Below are positions 16,458 to 26,300 of a DNA stretch of 64,000 nucleotides, piece by piece (positions within the stretch are counted from its first letter, which is position 1; each line of letters opens with the position of its first letter). Under the pieces are notes generated by a model. That model was not told the origin of the DNA. It saw only the letters and a list, made by a program, of their open reading frames with translations, and ran no database searches. The stretch spans positions 124,001 through 188,000 of the forward strand of contig JAOAIT010000018.1 in NCBI GenBank assembly GCA_026414565.1, given 5' to 3'. Made by a program: the position numbers and the translations under genes. This DNA comes from Verrucomicrobiia bacterium. Lineage in GTDB: Bacteria; Verrucomicrobiota; Verrucomicrobiia; Limisphaerales; Fontisphaeraceae.

Positions 16458-18370
16458 AGGCTTGGCGTCTGGCAAAAGGCTTCAGAAGCGGCGGGCGCCG
16501 CCGTCCACGCAGGGCAGCGCTGCAACGGCAGATACAAATAAAAAGTAGTGCCTCGCCCCGGCTCGGTCTCGACTTCGATAAAGCCACCCGCCTGGTGCAT
16601 GATGTTTTGGACGATGGCCAGGTCCCACCTGGCGCCCTGCCCGGCGGTATGGGTGGTGTAAAATGGTTCAAAAATATGGGCCAGATGTTCCGGCGCCATA
16701 CCGCAGCCGGTGTCGCGCACGGTACAACGCATCCAGCCATCGGCCGCACGAGCTGCGGCTTTTGAGGCCTGAGCGTCCGAGAGTGTAATGGGAGTATTGG
16801 TCAAGGTTAGAGTGCCCCCTTGGGGCATCGCCTTCAGGGCGTTCACACACAGAATTAGCAACAATTGGTGAGCGCGCACACGCTCCATTCGTACGGGCAG
16901 GGGCAAGGCGGCAGGCATTACACGACATTCTACCTGGCGACCGTGGATGCGCTGGAATATTTGGGCAGCTTCCTGCAGTATGACATTGAAGTCCACCGGC
17001 GCCTCGGGTTCGCACAGGGGCCGGCTCAAGGCTGAAAGTTGTTGCGCCAGGGTGAGGGCCTGTGCGACGGCTGCTTGCATCCGTTGAAAACGGGCTTGAG
17101 TCTCGGGTGCCGCTGCTTGAGGGAATGCCTCGAGTTCGCGGCTCATAGCTTGCAGAAATTCGTTGAAACCGTGAGCCACGCCGGCAGTCAGGGCCCGGGT
17201 CATCTCGACCTTTTCTGCTTGTGCGAATTGTTCCAGTAATTGATGCAGGCTGGTTTGATCCGTCACCAGGTACAGCAGCCCTTCCACCTGATCCTGCACC
17301 CGCCACGGACAAATGCGCACAAACCAGTGGCGCCCCTCGGCTCCCGCCCAACGGAACTGGCAGGAATTGCCGGTTTGCAAGACTTCCTGGAAACAACGCC
17401 GCAATTCCGCCTGACGCTGGGCATCGGTCACCGATTCCAACAGGGAATCACCCACCCGAGGGGGGCGCGACCAGCGCAGTCCGCCGTGATCGGGGGGCAG
17501 GCGCTTCCAACCCTCATTGAAATGGAGGAGGCGGAATTGGGTGTCGGTGGCGTAAAGAGCGGCATCGAGGCTGTTCAGAATGCTGCGGGTGAAGGCGGAC
17601 TCACGCTGCAATTCCTGTTGCACCCGGCGCATCTGGGTGATGTCACGCTCGAAGCTGACACAGCCCAGGAAACCGCCTTTGCGGTCAAAAATGGGGGCGA
17701 GGCTGACCGAGGCGAGGTAAGTGCTGCCATCGTTGCGCACGTTGACAAATTCGCCCTGCCACTCCCTGCCTGCCCGCACCTGCTCGCGGCAGGCCTGCCA
17801 CTGAGCTTCCTGGCCGGCGGCGCGTAAGAAATCAGCGGGGCGGCCCAAGGCTTCCTCAATGCTGTAACCCGTGTCGCGCAAAAAGGAGGGATTGACGAAG
17901 ACGAGGCGAAATTCGACATCGGTGAGAAATACCACATCGGGGGTGGCATCCATGGCGGTGACCAGCCGTTGCACATGGCTTTCCATGCGCCAGCGGCGGG
18001 TGGCATCGCGGATGGTCACCAGGGAGAAGCCCTGGCCCAGAGGAGTGATTTGTAAATCAGCCAGGAGACTGATTTGTCCCTCCACCATCAGGGCCACGGC
18101 GGGCAGGGTAACCTGACTGCCAACGTGCTGCTGCAGCAGGGCGGCCACGCGGGCGGCGGCGGTGGAGGTTAACATCTGGTACAAGTTGGGCAGGGAGTCT
18201 TCCTTGCCACTCAAGCCGAGCATGCGAATGGCCGTGCGATTGGCCTCCTGAATGGTGCCATCGCTGGCGTACACCAGTTGCGCGTCCTCGGATTCGTTGA
18301 ACAAACAGCGCCACCACCGTTCATACGGCGGCGGCTGACTGGTGCGCATGATGGATGACGGCGTTTTCAT
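16454..18370 (-). CDS. PAS sensor histidine kinase with degenerate ATP-lid motif
   Basis: 638 aa from the ATG at 18370, just after the stop of the upstream HD-GYP gene (gap 5 bases); a TTG at 18382 would overlap that stop. Three PAS-like regions (about 15-115, 130-255, 265-380) precede a HisKA-like segment with 'GVAHGFNEFL' (usually GIAHDFNN). The ATPase domain keeps the N-box Asn in 'CVNALKAMPQGG', 'DTGCGM' and 'IFEPFYTT', but the G2 box reads 'GQGARWDLA' instead of the expected GKGTGLGLA. Such a change should weaken ATP-lid function, so this may be a weak kinase, a phosphatase or a regulatory partner of the neighbouring kinases. Cytoplasmic, no membrane segments. Confidence 0.88.
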   Translation of the reverse strand: MKTPSSIMRTSQPPPYERWWRCLFNESEDAQLVYASDGTIQEANRTAIRMLGLSGKEDSLPNLYQMLTSTAAARVAALLQQHVGSQVTLPAVALMVEGQISLLADLQITPLGQGFSLVTIRDATRRWRMESHVQRLVTAMDATPDVVFLTDVEFRLVFVNPSFLRDTGYSIEEALGRPADFLRAAGQEAQWQACREQVRAGREWQGEFVNVRNDGSTYLASVSLAPIFDRKGGFLGCVSFERDITQMRRVQQELQRESAFTRSILNSLDAALYATDTQFRLLHFNEGWKRLPPDHGGLRWSRPPRVGDSLLESVTDAQRQAELRRCFQEVLQTGNSCQFRWAGAEGRHWFVRICPWRVQDQVEGLLYLVTDQTSLHQLLEQFAQAEKVEMTRALTAGVAHGFNEFLQAMSRELEAFPQAAAPETQARFQRMQAAVAQALTLAQQLSALSRPLCEPEAPVDFNVILQEAAQIFQRIHGRQVECRVMPAALPLPVRMERVRAHQLLLILCVNALKAMPQGGTLTLTNTPITLSDAQASKAAARAADGWMRCTVRDTGCGMAPEHLAHIFEPFYTTHTAGQGARWDLAIVQNIMHQAGGFIEVETEPGRGTTFYLYLPLQRCPAWTAAPAASEAFCQTPSL

Positions 18371-18375
18371 GAGCC

Positions 18376-19638
18376 TTAACAATACACCAGCAACGTTTGG
18401 TGAATGGGACTGACCCGGTGGTGGTTTTTCAGCTTGTCTATGGCCAGCTCCGTCAGGCGTTGCCCCTCCGGGATGAGCAACAGCCCATTGGCGGTGTAAA
18501 TGCCGCGGGCCACCACCATGCCGGGCCGCAGCTCGGAGAGCAGCACCTCGCGCTCCTTGCGGGGCACCGTGGCCTTGGGCAGGCTGCGCAGGAAAACGCG
18601 CACGGCTTCAGGATCATACTGGGTGCCACTGCCGCGCTTGATGGCGTCCACCGCCTCCAGATCCCCGTGAATACACTCCGCGAAGCCCACGGCGACGGCC
18701 AGCAAACGCGCCAGCCAGGGGATGGCTTCGCCCGCCAGGCCGTCGGGATAGCCCTGACCGTCATAACGCTCGTGATGCGCCCGAATCAGCAACCCCACCT
18801 CCTGGAGACTGTGCACAAAACTGGCCAGCTCCTGGCCCAGGACCGGGTGCTGGTGAATCAGGGCGCGTTCCTCGGGAGTCAGGGTTTCGGGAGCTTCCTG
18901 CCAGCGTTTGATGATGCGGCGGGGGACGCCCACCAGCCCGATATCATGCAGCCAGGCGGCCACCTCGAGGGATTGTTTCTGCTCGGCCGGCAGTTGCAGG
19001 TTGGACGCCATGGCCGTGCATACCTGATAGGCCCGTCGTGCCTGGCTGCCCAGTGCCGGATAAAAGGTCTGCATGGTGTGCAGACACAGTTCGATCATCC
19101 GCTGCAGGTTTTGTTCCAGCGCGCGGTTCTGTTCCTCCACCCGTTGCACCTGTTCCTTCAAGGAAGCATTGAGCTGCCGCAGTTGCTCATTCATGGCCAG
19201 GGTGGTGGCCTGCAGCACGGCGTTGCGGCAAATCAGCTCGTACCGCTGAACGGCATTTTTAACCGTGGCCAGGAGCTCTTCGCGCAACCAGGGTTTGACG
19301 ATGAAACGGTAGATTTCGCCTTTATTGATGGCATCAATCACCGTGTTCAGATCCAGGACGGCGGTGATGAGAATGCGCGTGGCGTCAGGCTGGATTTTCT
19401 TGACCTCGGCCAGCATTTCCAGCCCGGTCAGGCCGGGCATTTGTTGATCGGTAATAATGACGGAAAAGGGGGTGGACTTGAGGATTTCCAATGCCGTCAT
19501 GGCATTGTTGGCGGTGACCACTTCATAGCCCTCCCGGCGCAAGGTTTCCTGAAGGGCCACCAGGACGATTTCCTCATCATCCACCACCAGCAGACGATGC
19601 AAAGCCGGCTCCGGGACATGGGGAGTGATCTCGCTCAT
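18376..19638 (-). CDS. Response regulator with HD-GYP-type output domain
   Basis: 420 aa. Receiver domain at about 14-128 with 'VVDDEEIV' and phospho-acceptor Asp in 'IITDQQMPGLTG'. A helical coiled segment (about 130-200) leads to an HD-GYP domain, a family that hydrolyses cyclic di-GMP. The motif set is partly degenerate: 'LHDIGLVGVP' has Leu where the catalytic Lys of HDIGK is expected, 'AHHERYDGQGYP' is canonical, but the later segment reads 'AVAVGFAECIHGD' where 'AVADAFDAM' with a metal-binding Asp is usual. About 60 extra residues follow the HD-GYP domain. Its start overlaps the upstream kinase stop by 4 bases. Likely a phosphorylation-controlled cyclic di-GMP enzyme or sensor. Confidence 0.9.
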   Translation of the reverse strand: MSEITPHVPEPALHRLLVVDDEEIVLVALQETLRREGYEVVTANNAMTALEILKSTPFSVIITDQQMPGLTGLEMLAEVKKIQPDATRILITAVLDLNTVIDAINKGEIYRFIVKPWLREELLATVKNAVQRYELICRNAVLQATTLAMNEQLRQLNASLKEQVQRVEEQNRALEQNLQRMIELCLHTMQTFYPALGSQARRAYQVCTAMASNLQLPAEQKQSLEVAAWLHDIGLVGVPRRIIKRWQEAPETLTPEERALIHQHPVLGQELASFVHSLQEVGLLIRAHHERYDGQGYPDGLAGEAIPWLARLLAVAVGFAECIHGDLEAVDAIKRGSGTQYDPEAVRVFLRSLPKATVPRKEREVLLSELRPGMVVARGIYTANGLLLIPEGQRLTELAIDKLKNHHRVSPIHQTLLVYC

Positions 19639-21602
19639 AAGCGCCCCTCCGCTTGGGGATGCAGCAGGTTGTGCATCCGGTTCAACGTCGTGGCCGTCCT
19701 CAAATCCTCCGTGATGACCAGGTCGGCCCGGTTCAGGAAGGCGGTGTCCATTTCATCCAGATTCCGGCCCACCACATGGAGAATGGTTTTTTCATGCTGC
19801 CGGTTGGCCTGCATCCACGCCAACAGATCGCCCACCCAGCCCGATTCCTGGCCGCAAAGCAATACGACTCCGGCAAAGCGGGCCACCACGGAAGTTAACA
19901 TTTCCCGTGCCTGCTCCGCCGAGGCGGCGGTCACCACGGAATAGCCGTTCTGGCGCAACAACTCGGCGGCAGCCTGAGTCTGGGCGGGCAGGTCGCCCAC
20001 CACCAACAAACGCATGGGGGCCTTCTGGGCCTTCTGTCGTTCGGCCTCGGTGAAATCCGCCTCCGGAAGCCAGATGCGGAAGGTGCTGCCCTTGCCCTCC
20101 ACAGACTCCACCGAGATGGCGCCGTGATGTCTTTCCACAAATAAACGCGCGTTATACAGGCCCAGCCCGGAACCTTTGTTGGCCGATTTGGTGGAGAAAA
20201 AGGGGTCGAAAATCAGCGGTAACACCGAGGATTTAATGCCGCAACCGGTATCGCTGACACTGAGGCAGACACAAGGGCCGCGAGGGATTGTGCCCACCGC
20301 AACCTCATGCGCCGGCATGGAGGCGTGGCGGCAGGTCTCAAGAGTGAGCGTGCCCCCCTGGGGCATGGCTTCCGCAGCGTTCAAGGCCAGATTGACCACC
20401 ACCTGCCGAAATTCCACGGGATCCACGTAAATGGGCAGTTGGCCCTCTGACCACCTCGACTTGACCTGGACCCGACGCGAAACCACCTTGGCCAGCAAAT
20501 CCTGCAGATCAGCCATCAGCGCATTGAGATCCTCGTAGCTGCGTTCACCAATCTTTCCATGCTGAAGGCGCATGATGCGCTGCACCAAGTGCGTGGCCTG
20601 CCGGGTGCTGTTTTGGATCAATTTGACGTACTCCCGGCAGGGATGCTGGTTCTCCTCCAACTGCACTCCCAAGGTTTCAGTCAGCGAATGGATGCCAGCC
20701 ATCAAGTTGCTAAAATCATGGGCCAATCCCATCATCAGGACACTCAAGGCCTCTTTCCAGGAAGCCGTGGTGAGGCGATTCTCGGCGATGGTCTGCCGGG
20801 TGATGTCGAGCCACACGCCTTCATAACCCAGCACCAAGCCCTGCTCAGTCAAGACCGGCTGCCGATGCTCAAGAATGTAGAAGACCCGCCCGCTTTGCTG
20901 ATGGCGGAGACGGAAGGTGGTAGTAACGGGTTGACCGGAAGCGGCCGCCTGGCGGATTTGCTGGCGCAGCTCCTCCACATCCGCCTCGTGAATGACCTGC
21001 CAGAAACGCCCCGGTTGAACGCGCCATTCAGCCAGAGGCACACCGGTCAGGATTTCCATCTGGGGGCTGATAAAGGAAAAGGAAAAATCAGCACGCTGAC
21101 TGTAAATGATACCTGGCCAATGATGCATCAGATGATGCAAACGCGCCTCGGCCCTTGCCATGCGCATGAACATTTGGCGGCGGGCCTCCTCGGAGCGGAG
21201 CTGTTCATCCCAAGCGCCCTCGGCCAGTTCATTCAGCGGCGGAAGCGTGGAAGAGAGCCGGACGAAACACAACTCCTCATGCCGTGCAGATTCCAACACC
21301 AGCCAATGGGGGGGATGGTTTTTCCTGGCACAAAGCAGCAGCCGGTCAAAGGGCAGCCGGCGTTTTTCCCAGTCGCATAAAGGCGCCTCCCAATCCGGGA
21401 ATAATTGAACGAGAACCGACCGCAGGGAATGGGGGCGGACCTTGTCCTGGGGCAGTCCCAGCCAGTTCATCAGCTCGGGACTGGCCGAAAGGATAAGGCC
21501 ATCCGCATTGATTACGGCTGTCCCGTGCTCCAACCATCCCAACGGCAAATCCAAGCCCGCCTGCCGCGGGAGTATGTTCAAGTCTTTGGTCTCGGCGTTC
21601 AT
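19635..21602 (-). CDS. PAS sensor histidine kinase with C-terminal pseudo-receiver
   Basis: 655 aa. The ATG at 21602 is preferred over the upstream in-frame start at 21689 since a purine-rich site (gggaagg) sits 6 bases before it and the extra 29 residues look non-coding. Two PAS regions (about 15-110 and 145-275) precede HisKA with 'LAHDFSNLMAG' and an ATPase domain with 'LNAAEAMPQGG', 'DTGCGI' and 'GSGLGLYNARLF', all intact. The C-terminal 115 residues look like a receiver ('MRLLVVGDLPAQTQ...') but the expected phospho-acceptor Asp region reads 'VVLLCGQESGW', without Asp, so it is probably a phosphorylation-independent pseudo-receiver. It starts the four-gene, tightly overlapping part of the signalling array. 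Confidence 0.9.
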   Translation of the reverse strand: MNAETKDLNILPRQAGLDLPLGWLEHGTAVINADGLILSASPELMNWLGLPQDKVRPHSLRSVLVQLFPDWEAPLCDWEKRRLPFDRLLLCARKNHPPHWLVLESARHEELCFVRLSSTLPPLNELAEGAWDEQLRSEEARRQMFMRMARAEARLHHLMHHWPGIIYSQRADFSFSFISPQMEILTGVPLAEWRVQPGRFWQVIHEADVEELRQQIRQAAASGQPVTTTFRLRHQQSGRVFYILEHRQPVLTEQGLVLGYEGVWLDITRQTIAENRLTTASWKEALSVLMMGLAHDFSNLMAGIHSLTETLGVQLEENQHPCREYVKLIQNSTRQATHLVQRIMRLQHGKIGERSYEDLNALMADLQDLLAKVVSRRVQVKSRWSEGQLPIYVDPVEFRQVVVNLALNAAEAMPQGGTLTLETCRHASMPAHEVAVGTIPRGPCVCLSVSDTGCGIKSSVLPLIFDPFFSTKSANKGSGLGLYNARLFVERHHGAISVESVEGKGSTFRIWLPEADFTEAERQKAQKAPMRLLVVGDLPAQTQAAAELLRQNGYSVVTAASAEQAREMLTSVVARFAGVVLLCGQESGWVGDLLAWMQANRQHEKTILHVVGRNLDEMDTAFLNRADLVITEDLRTATTLNRMHNLLHPQAEGRL

Positions 21603-21923
21603 CGAAAGCCTTCCCGACTTTTCGACGGCGACCCCTTCCCCCCCAGCCGGCAAAGGACGGTGCCCTTTGCGAAGGCAGGGTGGCGACACGTCGCCACCTA
21701 GCTATCGGCGGATGGGACGGCCGTCTTAAGTCTTTTTTACGACCGAATCATGCCCCAACGGCTGTTTGGCTGCAACGTGTTAGTCGCCGGAAGAGCGGCA
21801 TGAAAAGGGCGCCGCAGGCCCGGGGCAGGCGGGTTGAACAATCCAGACGATTGCCAGCACACCGGACCGCCCCAAGTTTCTTAAAGCGCTTCAGGAGGCT
21901 TGGTTGGACTAAACGTCCCGGGG
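21603..21923. other. 321-bp gap within the signalling array, holding two adjacent hairpins
   Basis: Separates the receiver-HDOD gene from the following PAS kinase, both on the minus strand. Two perfect inverted repeats lie at 21650-21670 and 21679-21698 (separate entry). The rest is GC-rich with no convincing open frame or RNA gene. The length suggests the kinase gene has its own promoter here. Confidence 0.4.
21650..21698. repeat. Pair of short perfect inverted repeats
   Basis: First: gcaaagg (21650-21656) and cctttgc (21664-21670) with a 7-base loop. Second: ggtggcgac (21679-21687) and gtcgccacc (21690-21698) with only 2 bases between arms. Neither is followed by a T-run on either strand, so a simple intrinsic terminator is unlikely; a REP-like element, an operator or a structured leader of the downstream kinase is possible. 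Confidence 0.5.
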
Positions 21924-23150
21924 TTAGTTGGGTGTCTGCCGATCCCGTTGGTGGAAAAGCGCCTGCCAGCGGGGCAGATGCTGCTCCAGTCCGCATTCGC
22001 GCAAATAGGCCTCATCCAGAGGCACTGAGAGTTGCAGGGAGTCATGGGCATGCGAGGCTCCGACAATAGCCTGGGCGACATGCAAGCCCGTCAAAGCATT
22101 CAGACCGCGGTTGGCCGAGCTTGAGGGCCGATATTGAAAACCGATGGCTTCCGTGATTTGGACCGGCAACCCCCACAAGCCCATCAAGTAGGCGCCAACC
22201 TCCGCATGGGTGATGCCCAGGGCTTTGTGTTCCACTTCGGGAAGCGGATGGCGAGATCGGACGGCCTCGCTCAACAGCCCGGCGTAGGTCTCTTTCAAGG
22301 TGGTGGCCAACACGAGACATCCCACGCCCCGGAGCAGGCCGGCGGTAAAGGCGGCCTCCTGTTCTGGCGTCTCCGCTGAATCCACCGCCAGAAGATTCCG
22401 CGCCAAGGTGCCTACCACCAGGCTTTCATAATAGAGCTTGTGGGCATCCAAGCCGGGGTAGTCTTTGACATCGAAACAGGAAAAAACCTTCATGGAAAGC
22501 GCCAGGGCGCGCACTGTGCCCACGCCAAGAAGCTGGACAGCCTCGGTAACGTCACGAACGGGCTGCGAAAAGCCAAAGAAGGCCGAGTTCACCAATTGCA
22601 GCAGGCGTGCCGTCATGCCGGCATCGCGGCAGACAAAAGAAGCAATTTGTTCGGGGGTGGAATACGGGGTTTGTAATTCATCAAGCACCCGGAAAAATAG
22701 ATCAGGCAGGGAAGGCAGAGAACGGATTTTGCCGGCCATTTCCTTGATCCATGGCTCATGGATGTGTGCCTGCAGGTCAAAGATGCGGGCCAAGGTGTTT
22801 TGCAGAGTTTTGACATTGCACGGCTTGCTGAGCCATTGATGAACCGAGCCGATGCTTTGCAACACCCGCTCCTGCTCGGTGTAGCCGGTGAGCACCACCC
22901 GCGCAGTGGCCGGATGACGTTGCTGGACTTCTGCCAAGAATTGGGCGCCACTCATCTCTGGCATGCGCATGTCGGTGACGACGATGTCATAGGCTTGGTT
23001 TTGCATCATTTCCAGCGCCTTGGGGCCGCTCTCGGCGACTTCGACTTCCCATTGCGGGGAAGCGCGTCGGAGGGCGGTCTGGTACACATTGAGCACCATG
23101 CGCTCGTCGTCCACCAAGAGCACCCGTTTTTTCTGTGTTGGTTCAGACAT
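21924..23150 (-). CDS. Response regulator with HDOD output domain
   Basis: 408 aa. Receiver domain at about 8-122 with 'LLVDDERMV' and the phospho-acceptor in 'VVTDMRMPEMSG'. The HDOD domain (about 140-340) contains 'IRSLPSLPDLFFRVL' and 'QLVNSAFFGF' followed by 'AVQLLGVGTVRAL', typical of HDOD proteins. HDOD domains look like HD phosphohydrolases that have lost the metal-binding residues and usually act as protein- or nucleotide-binding outputs in stress, motility or adhesion control. It is the promoter-proximal gene of the array on the minus strand, divergent from the 3892-aa exported protein across 219 bases. Confidence 0.92.
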   Translation of the reverse strand: MSEPTQKKRVLLVDDERMVLNVYQTALRRASPQWEVEVAESGPKALEMMQNQAYDIVVTDMRMPEMSGAQFLAEVQQRHPATARVVLTGYTEQERVLQSIGSVHQWLSKPCNVKTLQNTLARIFDLQAHIHEPWIKEMAGKIRSLPSLPDLFFRVLDELQTPYSTPEQIASFVCRDAGMTARLLQLVNSAFFGFSQPVRDVTEAVQLLGVGTVRALALSMKVFSCFDVKDYPGLDAHKLYYESLVVGTLARNLLAVDSAETPEQEAAFTAGLLRGVGCLVLATTLKETYAGLLSEAVRSRHPLPEVEHKALGITHAEVGAYLMGLWGLPVQITEAIGFQYRPSSSANRGLNALTGLHVAQAIVGASHAHDSLQLSVPLDEAYLRECGLEQHLPRWQALFHQRDRQTPN

Positions 23151-23369
23151 AGTTAAACGGTTTGAGCGAGATTCTTGTTGAAGCCCGCCATGTTTTACAT
23201 CGGCAGTGGGGTAAAAACCTTAAGAAGCTGCAGAAGTATTCTCGTAATACAAGCCATTAACTTGGCAATCATTATGCTGAATAAGGAGCGTCGTTGTGGC
23301 GTCACAGAGCAGACGACGCAAGCAGCTTTATAAAGTTGCAAGTGCTTGATTAGAATTAAATTACGTACC
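23151..23369. other. Divergent intergenic region between the HDOD regulator and the second giant gene
   Basis: 219 bases, clearly more AT-rich than the flanking genes, and expected to hold promoters for both directions. An 18-base near-palindrome lies at 23322-23339. No promoter hexamer pair was recognised with confidence. Confidence 0.45.
23322..23339. promoter_or_regulatory. Near-perfect 18-bp palindrome, candidate operator
   Basis: gcagctttataaagttgc is self-complementary except for one pair of positions. It is centred about 40 bases upstream of the proposed ATG at 23370 and contains a TATAAA-like core, so it could overlap a -10 region and act as a regulator binding site. Function is inferred from symmetry and position. 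Confidence 0.35.
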
Positions 23370-26300
23370 ATGAAACGTGTTAAGATGTGGTGGAAGGGGT
23401 TGTTTTTGTTTCTGGGGATGGCGATTTGTGCGTCAAATTTACGCGCAGGAAGTGGACTTTTTTTTAACGGAACTGACACTTATGTAACCTTTGGTGTAGC
23501 CGTGCCTCCGCTGGGATTGTCCAATTTTACCTTGGAGGTGTGGTTCAAATGGGAGGGTGGGGGACAGGTGGCAAGCAGCGGTTCTGGGGGTGTTCAGGCT
23601 ATTCCGTTGCTTGCCAAAGGTCGTGGAGAAGCCGACGGGGACAACCGCGATTGCAACTACTTTCTGGGCATCCATCCAGACCAACGCGTGTTGGCGGCTG
23701 ACCTGGAGAATTTCGCCAACGGCGGGAATCACCCGGTTTTAGGGGTAACACCGATCACGACCGGAGTTTGGCATCATGCTGCGGTGACGTATGATGGATC
23801 GCAATGGGCGGTTTATCTCAACGGACGCCTGGAAAGAACCTTGTTGGTCGGGCAAACGCCGCGCTATGACAGCATTCAGCATGCCTCTCTAGGAAGCGCC
23901 TTGACCTCCCAAGGGGTACCCTCGGGTTTTTTTCAAGGGGTTTTGGACGAAGCCCGAATTTGGAACTATGCGCGTACGGGCAGCGTTATTTCCAATGAGA
24001 TGACTCAAACCATTGCCTTGGCGCCGGGGTTGGTGGCGCGCTGGGCGTTGGATGAGGGGGCAGGGAACCTGGTGTTGGATTCGTCGGGCAACAATGTGAC
24101 AGGCCAAATTATGGGTGCCGTCACATGGGTGGAGGGCTATCCTTTTGTGGAGACTGGCACAGCATGGGTGGCCTTTAACGACCATCTAGCAGGCCCTGGA
24201 ACGCACACCAATACCACTGCCTGGAATGTGTTTAATGGTTTTAATAATTCCCCCACCAATCGCGGTAATTTACGCAATATAGAGACAGGTGCAGTGTTGC
24301 CGGTGGTTTTAACCATCACCAATCTCAATGCCAGTCCCGGCACAGCAGCGGGTGCCCCGGCCGTGGGCACGCCAGCCTACGAAGTTTTCAATAGTTTTGT
24401 GGATTTTGGAACCACTGATAATTATCATTCAATCCTTCTGGCGGGCAACTCGGTGGTGGCCCATGTCTTTACCGGCCTTAATCCGCAGCGGCGCTACAAT
24501 TTTCACGGTACTGCCATCCGGGGCAACGCCAGCTATACTACCCGTTATTCACTGTTTGAACTGGATGGCGCCAATTCCTATACTGCAGCCCACACCTCCA
24601 ATGCTCTAACCTCCGCTCATTTGCCGGGCCAGATTGCGGCCAACCAGGTGGCCATTAACACGGGGTTTAACACCTCGGGAGATATGTGTGTGTGGCTAAA
24701 TATTGATCCGGGACCCGATGGCAGCATCACCATCTACTCCCGCAAATACACCGGCACGCTCCCGGGGGGGCAACAGGCGGACACCGCCAACAGTTCCTAC
24801 GCGCTGGCGGCCATACGCCTGGAGGAAATTGCGGGCGGCCTTACCGTGGCCATTACCAATCCCTTGGATGGAGCGCAATTTGAAGCCCCCGTTCACCTGC
24901 GCATGGATGCCGCAGTGTCCGGCAGGGCCACCAACGTCGTGTTTTATGTGAACAACAGCCGGCTGGGGGCGGTGTCCGCCGCGCCTTATTCACAAATATG
25001 GAGCAATGCGCTGATTGGCACCCACCAATTGTTGGCGGTGGCCTTTGACACCCGCGGCAATGCCTACACTTCGGCAGCGGTAAGGGTGGTAGTGCGTCCT
25101 CAACCAACCAACGCTGTACCTCCCGCCATTGCACAAATCATCCCCTCGCCGGGCGCTTCTCTGGCCATGATTTCCAATGTCACCGTGACCTTTACTGAGC
25201 CGGTGATTGGGGTGGATGCCAATGATTTGTTTGCCAACCGAATGCCGGCGGTCCGGGTGGTTGGCGGCCCCACGCAATACACGTTCACCTTTGCGGACAT
25301 GCCGCCCGGGCCGGTTAATCTTGAATGGGCGGTAAATCACGAAATACGCGACGTGGGGACGCCCACCTACTTTTTTGACGGCCAGCCCACGTGGTCTTAC
25401 ACCATCATGGACGTTACGCCGCCGGCCATTGTCAATCGCACGCCGGTCTCCGGGGCATGGGCCACCAATCTGATTTCCGCCACGGTCACCTTTAACGAGC
25501 CGGTATTGGGAGTGGATGCTGGCGACTTGTTGGTGAACGGCCAGGCCGCCTTCAGAGTGAGCGGCGGGAACACCAATTTCACATTTTGGTTCGAAATGCC
25601 TCCGGTATTAAGCGCGGTTCAATTTACCTGGGCCGCGGGCCACGGCATAACCGACATGGCGGGCAATCCACTGGCTGCCAGTTCTGTGAATGAACCATGG
25701 ACGGTGGTTCACGGTTTGCCCGCGGTGGAATTGGTGGCTTCCAATGCGGTGTATCGGTTTTTCCGCGGATATGGAGAAGCATCCAACCCTGTCCAGGCAT
25801 GGCGGGCACTGAACTTTGATGACAGTGCCTGGGAAAGCGGCCCGGCGCCGTTTTATTATGAAAACCAGCCCGGGAGCGCCACAGCATACACCGGCAATAC
25901 AGCGCTGCTCGACATGTATGGAGGTTATACCTGTCTTTATATGCGGCGGATTTTTCAGGTGCCCAACCCTGCCGTGATTGCCATGGCCATGGCTCGCGGC
26001 CGGGCTGATGATGGCTATGTGCTGTATTTGAATGGGGTGGACATCGGCCGGCATAACATGCCGGCGGGCGACCTGGCCTTTAACACTCGCCCTGCAGGCG
26101 GGGCGGTGGCTGAGCCGCCCACCAACAATTTCTTTGTGATTTCCACCAATTTGCTGCAGGCCGGCTCGAATATCCTGGCCGTCCAGGCCTTCAACGATCA
26201 AGTGACCAGCAGCGATTTTCTTATTGATGTGGATGTGACAGCCTACCTCAATGACCCCGCCCTGCAACCCCCACGGATTCTGAACCTGACGCCGCCGCCG

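Noticed and set aside
18397-19944. 515-codon plus-strand frame over the HD-GYP and kinase genes
   Set aside because: Fully antisense to intact two-component genes, with no recognisable domain.
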